DNA of 64,000 nucleotides from Candidatus Omnitrophota bacterium (lineage in GTDB: Bacteria > Omnitrophota > JACPQZ01). The DNA lies in contig JACPQZ010000038.1 in the NCBI GenBank assembly GCA_016190205.1, forward strand, positions 12,965 through 76,964, written 5' to 3'. The notes beneath the pieces were generated by a model. It worked only from the letters and a program-made list of their open reading frames with translations. It was not told the origin of the DNA and searched no databases. Below, in pieces: positions 53,703 through 60,236 of the stretch (positions within the stretch are counted from its first letter, which is position 1; each line of letters starts with the position of its first letter). Both the position numbers and the translations under genes were made by a program.

Positions 53703-53898
53703 GATGCAGGATGAATTACGTTTAAATTACTTATGAACAGGACGGGTAGGGGATATGAAAAACCAAAAGTTACGTAACGTGTAGTTGTGGCGTAGATTAC
53801 AGCTCGATAGAGAGCCTAAGAGTGTTCCGCGAAAAGTTTTCCACATGTTATTCACAAACCAGAACCGAGATCGCCTTCAGTAAGGCTGTATTATATGC
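53703..53898. other. Candidate origin of replication (oriC)
   Basis: The dnaA-rpmH interval contains AT-rich sequence next to dnaA (for example GTTTAAATTACTTATGAA) and two DnaA-box-like 9-mers in the same orientation 11 bases apart: TTTTCCACA (53837-53845) and TTATTCACA (53848-53856), each one mismatch from consensus. A further perfect box lies just inside dnaA. Gene order on both sides is that of a bacterial origin. No strand-asymmetry calculation was possible. Confidence 0.55.
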
Positions 53899-53928
53899 AG
53901 GCTTGCGCGCGGTGCGCAAGCCTTTTTT
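53899..53928 (+). terminator. Intrinsic terminator facing rpmH
   Basis: GGCTTGCGC (53900-53908) pairs with GCGCAAGCC (53914-53922), followed by six T. It works only in the plus direction, yet no plus-strand gene lies upstream, so it may end a small RNA or stop transcription leaving the origin. Confidence 0.85.
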
Positions 53929-53958
53929 ACTTTCTGCTCTAGGTGCGTGTGTTATAAT
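53926..53958 (+). promoter_or_regulatory. rpmH promoter with extended -10
   Basis: TGTTATAAT (TATAAT at 53953-53958) is an extended -10 element. The -35 region, TTTACT or nearby, is weak. The predicted start is about 25 bases before the rpmH TTG. Confidence 0.7.
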
Positions 53959-53989
53959 GTGTGCCCACTCGTGTTAAGAGGAAAATTAT

Positions 53990-54136
53990 TTGAAGCGAAC
54001 CTACCAACCATCCAAAGTAAGGCGGCGAAGAACCCACGGTTTCCGCAGGCGTATGAGGACTAAGGGCGGGCGGCGGGTCTTGAAATTAAGAAGACGCAAG
54101 GGCCGTCAACGACTCACACCTATCTCAAACCTGTGA
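53990..54136 (+). CDS. rpmH: 50S ribosomal protein bL34
   Basis: 48 residues starting [20 protein letters not shown] and continuing with the family [19 protein letters not shown] block. The start is TTG at 53990 with GAGGAAAA upstream. The stop overlaps the GTG start of yidD as GTGA. rnpA, the usual next gene, is missing. Confidence 0.95.
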   Translation: MKRTYQPSKVRRRRTHGFRRRMRTKGGRRVLKLRRRKGRQRLTPISNL

Positions 54137-54378
54137 AATCTGTTTTCAAAATGGGCGTAAACAAAGCCTTCCTAGTTTATCGTAACCTATTCTCGCGTTT
54201 TATGTTACCGTGTTGCCGATTTGAACCGACCTGTTCGGAATACGCGCGAGAAGCCCTCCTTGCGCTTGGGTTTTGGAAGGGGAGCTGGCTTGCCATGCGC
54301 CGCATCCTGCGGTGCCAGCCCTTGGCTCGGGCTGGGTATGATCCGGTCCCGGTCACCGTTCATAAGGAAAGGCGCTAG
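54133..54378 (+). CDS. yidD: Membrane protein insertion efficiency factor YidD
   Basis: 81 residues with the family core [19 protein letters not shown]-type segment (here [19 protein letters not shown]) and [13 protein letters not shown]. It is a small amphipathic protein thought to help YidC insertion. GTG start at 54133 overlapping the rpmH stop; its TAG stop overlaps the yidC GTG start by one base. Translational coupling across rpmH-yidD-yidC is evident. Confidence 0.93.
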   Translation: MKSVFKMGVNKAFLVYRNLFSRFMLPCCRFEPTCSEYAREALLALGFWKGSWLAMRRILRCQPLARAGYDPVPVTVHKERR

Positions 54379-55976
54379 TGGATCAAAAACGACTTTTTCT
54401 CGCCGCCTCTCTATCGCTCCTTGTCCTTTTTACCTACTACAGCTGGTTTGGACAGCGTTCGAAATACAGTCTGAGCGATGCTCCTCACTTGGACGAGCAG
54501 GTCGTTAGGCGCCAAGAGACTCGCGCCCCCATGACGGGGGCACAGGTCGAATGGACACAGCTGGAGCGCGAGGAATTCAACCTCATTTCCCGGGAGACAA
54601 AGTTTTTACACATGGTCTTTAGCCCCTCCACAGCGGATCTTAAAGCAATTGCCCTTCGTGACTATATTGAAACGGATGCGGACCGTATGGAGCATCTAAC
54701 CGACCGTGCAGGAAGCCCTGTGGGGACGTTCACGCTTATTTCTGCGGATGAAGAAGGGGAGCACGAGTGGTCAGGATTCGAGTATCGTCCCAGCGAGGGT
54801 GAGGTTATTTTTAGCGGGATGAGGGGGGATCTTAAGGTCATTAAGACCTTCGAGTACCACCCGGAGAGCCGTCTCATCTGGGCGACTTTTCGCTTCGAAA
54901 ATTCCGGAGCGGTGCCGGAAACCCTGGATTACGAAACGACCGTTTCTCTAACCGCAGATTTTAGGAACGGTTATGATAAAAAATTTATAGAGGGGACATG
55001 GCTTTCTCAAGACCAAGTCAAACATAAGGGGCTGGGCAATTTTCAAAAGGGCCTTGCCCAACCGGGGCAGGATCTTGTCTGGAGCGGGATCCGGACGAAA
55101 TATTTTTGCCTTTTGGCCCGTCCCTTCACGGCAGTCAAGACCCAGCGTTTCTGGAGCGCTGGAGACTCGGCCCTTTTTGTTTCCTTAAGGCCGGAGCCCG
55201 TGGAGCTTGCTCCCGGGGAAAGCGCGGAGCATAAGTACCTTTTGTATGCCGGTCCTCAAAGCGTCGAGATTCTCAAAAAGGCCGAGCACGATTTCGTAAG
55301 GGTGGTGGATTACGGTTTCTTCGGGGCATTAAGCACCCTTATCCTTGCGGTTTTGCGCTTTTTTCACAAGTGGTTTGGGAACTGGGGCTGGGCCATTGTC
55401 CTCCTATCCATCGTGATCAAGATCGTCCTCCATCCTTTGACCGAGAAGAGCCTCAAATCCATGCGCGAGATCCAGCACCTGCAGCCGGAGCTCAACAAAT
55501 TGAAGGAAAAGTATCAGTCCGATCCCCAGAAACTGAACAGGGCGATGCTCGATTTTTATAAGGAACATAAGGTAAACCCATTGGGAGGTTGCCTCCCCAT
55601 TCTTTTTCAAATGCCCGTCTTCTTCGCCTTGTATAACGCGCTCATCCGTGCCGTGGAACTAAGAGGGGCGCGTTTCGTCTTCTGGATAAAAGACTTGTCG
55701 CAACCGGATAAGTTTCTGACCTTTTCCGGCTCGTTGCCCGTCGTGGGAAATTCAGTACACCTTTTACCCATCCTGATGGGACTGGCCACGATTCTCCAAC
55801 AGAAACTATCGTCTACTCAAGGCGCGCAAACAGAGCAACAGCTCGCAATGGCCATTATGATGCCGATTATGCTCACCCTCATTTTCTACAACCTGCCTTC
55901 AGGCCTGGTTCTCTATTGGACGACCAATACCCTGCTTACTGTTATTCATCAATACAGAGTCGCGCGGGCTAAATAG
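54378..55976 (+). CDS. yidC: Membrane protein insertase YidC
   Basis: 532 residues: N-terminal membrane helix (LFLAASLSLLVLFTYYSWF), a large periplasmic beta-domain (about residues 60-310), and the conserved C-terminal core with helix FFGALSTLILAVLRFFHKWFG, the coiled-coil loop around SMREIQHLQPELNKLKEKY, and NPLGGCLPILFQMPVFFALY. The length and periplasmic domain show a Gram-negative-type YidC. Inserts and folds inner-membrane proteins with or without Sec. Start is GTG at 54378. Confidence 0.96.
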   Translation: MDQKRLFLAASLSLLVLFTYYSWFGQRSKYSLSDAPHLDEQVVRRQETRAPMTGAQVEWTQLEREEFNLISRETKFLHMVFSPSTADLKAIALRDYIETDADRMEHLTDRAGSPVGTFTLISADEEGEHEWSGFEYRPSEGEVIFSGMRGDLKVIKTFEYHPESRLIWATFRFENSGAVPETLDYETTVSLTADFRNGYDKKFIEGTWLSQDQVKHKGLGNFQKGLAQPGQDLVWSGIRTKYFCLLARPFTAVKTQRFWSAGDSALFVSLRPEPVELAPGESAEHKYLLYAGPQSVEILKKAEHDFVRVVDYGFFGALSTLILAVLRFFHKWFGNWGWAIVLLSIVIKIVLHPLTEKSLKSMREIQHLQPELNKLKEKYQSDPQKLNRAMLDFYKEHKVNPLGGCLPILFQMPVFFALYNALIRAVELRGARFVFWIKDLSQPDKFLTFSGSLPVVGNSVHLLPILMGLATILQQKLSSTQGAQTEQQLAMAIMMPIMLTLIFYNLPSGLVLYWTTNTLLTVIHQYRVARAK

Positions 55977-55987
55977 TCTTCTCTGCT

Positions 55988-56036
55988 AACCGTATCATCT
56001 AAAACATATTCATAATATTTGGGTTAAACCGTATCA
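55988..56036 (+). repeat. AACCGTATCA motif pair upstream of mnmG
   Basis: Exact copies at 55988-55997 and 56027-56036; the second touches the mnmG ATG. The 60-base yidC-mnmG gap is otherwise AT-rich with no clear ribosome binding site. Confidence 0.8.
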
Positions 56037-57827
56037 ATGTATTATGAAGTCATCGTTGTGGGCGGAGGACATGCTGGTTGTGAAGCTGCTTTGGCAAGCG
56101 CGCGCCGAGGGAAAAAGACCTTGCTTGTCACGATGTCCAAAGGGGCTATTGCCAAGATGAGTTGTAACCCAGCTATTGGAGGGCTTGCCAAGGGGCACCT
56201 GGTTCGGGAGATCGATGCCATGGGGGGCGAGATGGGTAAGATTACCGACAGGACCGGGATACAGTTTAAGATGCTCAACCGCAGAAAGGGCCCGGCGGTG
56301 TGGGCCCCACGCGCGCAGGCGGATAAGAAGTTGTACGCGCGAGCTATGCAGGAGGTGATTCTGCGTACCTCCAACCTGGATGTAATCGAGGACGAGGTCG
56401 TGGGGATTGATGTAGATAATGGAACCCTGCGCGCCGTGCGCACAGCCAAAGGCCAGAGAGTCGAAGTGCGAGCGGCGGTCTTAACTACAGGCACGTTTTT
56501 AAACGGTCTTATTCACATCGGAGAAAAGCAGTATCCTGCTGGAAGGGGTGGTGAAAGTCCTGCCAGAGGCTTGTCGGAAGACCTTGAAAAATATGGATTT
56601 AGAGTGTCAAGACTGAAAACGGGTACGCCCCCGCGCATTCATAAGGACAGCATAGACTTTGACGGGCTGGAGGTACAGGAGGGAGACCCGCTCCCAGAGC
56701 CTTTCTCTTTCTGGGGGAATGGAATTACCCAGCCCCAAGTGGTTTGCCATATAACACACACGTGCGAAAAAACACACCGTCTCATTCAAGATAATCTGGG
56801 TAAGTCTGCTATGTATAGCGGCAGGATTAAGGGGATAGGACCCCGTTATTGCCCTTCTATAGAGGATAAGATCGTGAGGTTTCATGAGAAAGACAGGCAT
56901 CAGCTCTTTCTGGAACCCGAGGGGCTGGATACGGAGGAATATTATATAAATGGTCTCTCCACCAGCCTTCCGGGAGATGTCCAGATTGACATGGTGCATT
57001 CCATCCCAGGGCTAGAAAGGGCGCGCGTTTTGAGGCTGGGGTACGCGATAGAATACGATTTTTGCCCACCCACCCAGCTTAAACCCAGCCTGGAAACCAA
57101 GAGGATTGCAGGACTTTTTTTTGCGGGCCAGATAAACGGCACGACGGGGTATGAGGAAGCTGCAAGTCAGGGTTTTGTGGCCGGCGTAAATGCGTCCTTG
57201 CATGTTGAAGGAAAGGAGCCCTTGGTGCTGGATCGCTCCGAGGCCTACGTGGGGGTATTGATCGATGACCTGGTAACCAAGGGGACCGAGGAACCCTACC
57301 GCATGTTTACATCGCGCGCGGAATATCGGCTTTTGCTCAGGCAGGACAACGCGGATCTTAGGCTGGGAGAGTATGGTCACAAGTTGGGTTTGCTGACGAG
57401 CGGACAATATTGTAAAATAATGCACAAGAGAGAGCTTATTCACAAGGAAGTCGAGCGGTTGCGCAAGACGAGGGTACATGGAAAGGCGCTCTCATCCCTC
57501 ATGATTTCTGGGAAGCTCGGTTATAACGAGCTTCCCGGCAGCGCCGAGGCGGGGCTTGGCAGTGACGAGATCCGCCAAGTTGAAATGGAGATTAAGTATC
57601 AGGGTTATGTGGATAGGGAACAGCGCGCCATTGAGCGGTTCCGCGCCCTGGAACGCAAACGCATCCCGCTGGGCCTTGATTTTAGGAAGATACGCGGGCT
57701 AAAGAAAGAAGCGATTGAAAAGCTTGAGAAGATCAAACCCCTTTCCATCGGGCAGGCAGCCCGCATATCGGGCATTACCCCCTGCGATCTGTCCCTCCTC
57801 CTCGTCCACGTTAAGGCATATCACTAA
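56037..57827 (+). CDS. mnmG: tRNA uridine-34 carboxymethylaminomethyl synthesis enzyme MnmG (GidA)
   Basis: 596 residues: FAD-binding GGGHAGCEAALASARRG, the family box CNPAIGGLAKGHLVREIDAMGG, the active-site Cys region RVSRLKTGTPPRI, and FRTSRAEYRLLLR-like FTSRAEYRLLLRQDNADLRL. It modifies the wobble uridine of several tRNAs with MnmE. The C-terminal helical domain is slightly short. mnmE and rsmG, often adjacent, are not in the window. Confidence 0.95.
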   Translation: MYYEVIVVGGGHAGCEAALASARRGKKTLLVTMSKGAIAKMSCNPAIGGLAKGHLVREIDAMGGEMGKITDRTGIQFKMLNRRKGPAVWAPRAQADKKLYARAMQEVILRTSNLDVIEDEVVGIDVDNGTLRAVRTAKGQRVEVRAAVLTTGTFLNGLIHIGEKQYPAGRGGESPARGLSEDLEKYGFRVSRLKTGTPPRIHKDSIDFDGLEVQEGDPLPEPFSFWGNGITQPQVVCHITHTCEKTHRLIQDNLGKSAMYSGRIKGIGPRYCPSIEDKIVRFHEKDRHQLFLEPEGLDTEEYYINGLSTSLPGDVQIDMVHSIPGLERARVLRLGYAIEYDFCPPTQLKPSLETKRIAGLFFAGQINGTTGYEEAASQGFVAGVNASLHVEGKEPLVLDRSEAYVGVLIDDLVTKGTEEPYRMFTSRAEYRLLLRQDNADLRLGEYGHKLGLLTSGQYCKIMHKRELIHKEVERLRKTRVHGKALSSLMISGKLGYNELPGSAEAGLGSDEIRQVEMEIKYQGYVDREQRAIERFRALERKRIPLGLDFRKIRGLKKEAIEKLEKIKPLSIGQAARISGITPCDLSLLLVHVKAYH

Positions 57828-57845
57828 AAAAAGTCCTCTGATTGC

Positions 57846-57861
57846 AGTTTCCAATGAAACG
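57846..57861. promoter_or_regulatory. Degenerate parS-like site
   Basis: AGTTTCCAATGAAACG keeps the inverted arms GTTTC and GAAAC of the bacterial parS palindrome but the centre is CAAT instead of ACGT. It lies 17 bases before parA. Confidence 0.5.
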
Positions 57862-57878
57862 TGTAGGCAAAGGGCGGC

Positions 57879-58664
57879 ATGGGTAGAGTTATAACTATTT
57901 GTAACCAGAAGGGGGGAGTAGGTAAGACAACGACAGCTATCAACTTGTCTACTTACCTAGCCTATGCGGGGCAAAACGTTCTTTTAATTGATATAGACCC
58001 CCAGGCAAATGCCACAAGCGGCCTCGGGTTTGAAAAAGAAAAAGTAGGCCAGAGTATTTATCAAACACTGGTAGGCGATCTGGAGCTAAAGTCTGCTGTG
58101 AGAGATACTGTCGTGCCTAATCTTTCTCTTATTCCCAGCCACCCAGATCTTGCTGGTGCCGAGGTGGAACTTATTTATCTTGAGAAACGAGAGTTTAGGC
58201 TTCGCGAAAAACTACGTAACCTATTATCAGAATACGACTTAGTATTTATAGATTGCCCGCCATCACTCAGCTTGCTTACTGTGAACGCTATAGTGGCATG
58301 TGATTCCGTACTCATTCCCCTGCAATGCGAGTACTATGCCTTGGAGGGCCTTTCCCAGCTTTTAAAGACTATAGGACTCATTAAGAAACGCTTTAATCTG
58401 CAAATCGAGATCGAGGGGATACTGCTTACCATGTCTGATGCCCGCACATCTCTTTCTGAACAAGTAATCCGTGATGTACGCGAACATATGGGAGACCGGG
58501 TATTCAGACAGGAAATTCCGAGGAGTGTGCGCTTGAGCGAAGCGCCAAGTTTTGGAAGGCCAGTCTTGTTACATGACAGCAGGTCAAGAGGAGCATTAGC
58601 ATACAAGGACCTTGCGTCCGAGTTTTTGTCTAGACGTTTAGAATTATCAACAAAACTGTTCTAG
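57879..58664 (+). CDS. parA: Chromosome-partitioning ATPase ParA (Soj)
   Basis: 261 residues with the deviant Walker A KGGVGKTT, Walker A' DIDPQANATSGLG, Walker B VFIDCPPSLSLLT, and switch region LLTMSDARTSLSEQV. With ParB it segregates chromosome origins and may control DnaA. The gene is AT-richer than its neighbours. It follows mnmG and precedes parB with a 55-base gap containing two AACCGTATCA motifs. Confidence 0.95.
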   Translation: MGRVITICNQKGGVGKTTTAINLSTYLAYAGQNVLLIDIDPQANATSGLGFEKEKVGQSIYQTLVGDLELKSAVRDTVVPNLSLIPSHPDLAGAEVELIYLEKREFRLREKLRNLLSEYDLVFIDCPPSLSLLTVNAIVACDSVLIPLQCEYYALEGLSQLLKTIGLIKKRFNLQIEIEGILLTMSDARTSLSEQVIRDVREHMGDRVFRQEIPRSVRLSEAPSFGRPVLLHDSRSRGALAYKDLASEFLSRRLELSTKLF

Positions 58665-58697
58665 AACCGTATCATCTATAGATAGGCAACCGTATCA
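58665..58697 (+). repeat. AACCGTATCA motif pair between parA and parB
   Basis: Exact copies at 58665-58674 and 58688-58697, 23 bases apart, in the same orientation. Confidence 0.85.
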
Positions 58698-58719
58698 TGT
58701 TGTATAAGGAATCTACTAT

Positions 58720-59598
58720 ATGACTAAAAGGATTTCACTTGGGAAAGGTTTGTCGGCTCTATTCGAAGGTAAGGAGATACCCATTGTAGAGCAAAATAAA
58801 TCTACGGACAGCGCTTCCGTTTCTATCGGCAAGATCGTTCCTAATAGGTTTCAGCCGAGGACACAATTTAACGCGGAGAGCATCCAATCTCTAGCCGAGA
58901 GTATCAAGACAAGGGGTCTGCTGCAACCCGTAGTTGTAAGGCGATTAGATTCCGATCGTTATGAACTTGTCTGTGGAGAGAGAAGGCTTAGGGCAGCGAA
59001 GGAAGCGAGTTTGGGTGAAGTGCCTGTACTCATCAAGGATGTGACCGACGCAGAGGCTCTAGAGCTGGCCCTTATTGAGAACCTGCAACGTGAGGATTTA
59101 AATCCCTTGGATGAAGCCAAGGGGTATCAGATGCTTATGGAGAAGTTCGGGCTTTCTCATAAAGAAATTGGTGAGAAGGTCGGACGGGACCGCACAACGG
59201 TTATAAATACCCTGCGCCTGCTCGGTCTGGACGATAAGGTCAAGCAGTGGGTGTTGGAAGGCCGTCTTACCCAGGGTCATGCGCGGGCGCTTCTGGCCCT
59301 CGATTCCAAGGAAGAACAACGTAAGTGGGCCGACGAGATCTTAGCGCACGGGCTCTCCGTACGAGAAGTTGAGGAGCGTATCTATGGCCCCAAGCGACTG
59401 GTGAAGCGTAAGTTAAAAGCGAAGGCTTCCGGCAGGCCGGATCCTGATCTGGGGCGTATGACTCAAGCCCTGGAACGGAAGTTTGGGACTCGGGTCAGGA
59501 TCCGGACCTCAGCACGCAAGGGGGGGCGCATCGAGATTGAGTACTACTCTCTGGACGATTTTGAGCGCATCATAAACATTTTGGGCATCCAGCCATGA
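58720..59598 (+). CDS. parB: Chromosome-partitioning protein ParB (Spo0J)
   Basis: 292 residues: N-terminal ParA-contact region (RISLGKGLSALFEG), ParB/Srx CTPase fold with IVPNRFQPRTQFN and the GERRLRAAK C-motif, ALIENLQREDLNPLDEAKGY, and HTH region (SHKEIGEKVGRDRTTVINTLRLL; LTQGHARALLAL). It clamps onto parS sites. It overlaps ndk by four bases. Whether it reads the degenerate parS or the AACCGTATCA motif is open. Confidence 0.95.
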   Translation: MTKRISLGKGLSALFEGKEIPIVEQNKSTDSASVSIGKIVPNRFQPRTQFNAESIQSLAESIKTRGLLQPVVVRRLDSDRYELVCGERRLRAAKEASLGEVPVLIKDVTDAEALELALIENLQREDLNPLDEAKGYQMLMEKFGLSHKEIGEKVGRDRTTVINTLRLLGLDDKVKQWVLEGRLTQGHARALLALDSKEEQRKWADEILAHGLSVREVEERIYGPKRLVKRKLKAKASGRPDPDLGRMTQALERKFGTRVRIRTSARKGGRIEIEYYSLDDFERIINILGIQP

Positions 59599-60110
59599 AA
59601 GAAGCCACGCTCGTCATCATCAAGCCGGATGGTTTGCATAGGTCTCTGACTGGTAATATCTTAACGCGTCTTTCGGAAACAAGGCTCTTTATTGTAGGGG
59701 CCAAGGCAGTGAAAGTTTCAAAGGAGCTGGCCGAGGAGCACTACCGCCATATGAGGAAGGCCTCCTTTTTTAATGCGCTCATAGACTACATCATGGGGAA
59801 GGCGCATAACACGCGCCGCGTACTTTGCCTTGCCTATTATGGTGAGGACGCTATTCGAAAGGTACGGAGGATCACCGGATCGACAAATCCTGAGGAAGCT
59901 GACCCTGTATCTATCCGCGGGGCATATGGGAGAATCACCACGAAAGGTTTATATGAAAATGTGGTGCACGCCTCATCCAGTCAGAGCGAGGCCGAGAGAG
60001 AAATAAAACTCTGGTTTAAACCAGATGAGATTGTAGTTACTCTGTATAAAACAAAACTTGTAGTACAGGAGTCTTCTAAATTAAGATGCTGGGATAATAA
60101 AAATAAATAA
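59595..60110 (+). CDS. ndk: Nucleoside diphosphate kinase
   Basis: 171 residues. ATLVIIKPDG start, RRITGSTNPEEADPVSIRG, and the phospho-His (H125) in NVVHASSSQSEAEREI. It balances NTP pools using ATP. About 30 residues longer at the C-terminus than the usual 140, ending in a Lys/Asn-rich tail (WDNKNK) with AT-rich codons. ATGA overlap with parB. Confidence 0.93.
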   Translation: MKEATLVIIKPDGLHRSLTGNILTRLSETRLFIVGAKAVKVSKELAEEHYRHMRKASFFNALIDYIMGKAHNTRRVLCLAYYGEDAIRKVRRITGSTNPEEADPVSIRGAYGRITTKGLYENVVHASSSQSEAEREIKLWFKPDEIVVTLYKTKLVVQESSKLRCWDNKNK

Positions 60111-60113
60111 AAG

Positions 60114-60203
60114 AACCGTATCAAATATTCAAAGAACCGTATCAAATATTTGTTGACACGGTTTTAGTGTCTGTGTTATAGGAAGTTATACGCTGATACG
60201 GTT
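60114..60203. repeat. Cluster of AACCGTATCA motifs in the ndk-tolC gap
   Basis: Forward copies at 60114-60123 and 60135-60144, 21 bases apart and embedded in a longer AAAGAACCGTATCAAATATT-like repeat; a one-mismatch reverse copy at 60154-60163 (TGACACGGTT); an exact reverse copy at 60194-60203. Confidence 0.88.
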
Positions 60204-60236
60204 CAAAATTTAGGTGAGTAGAGGCGTGGGGAGAGG

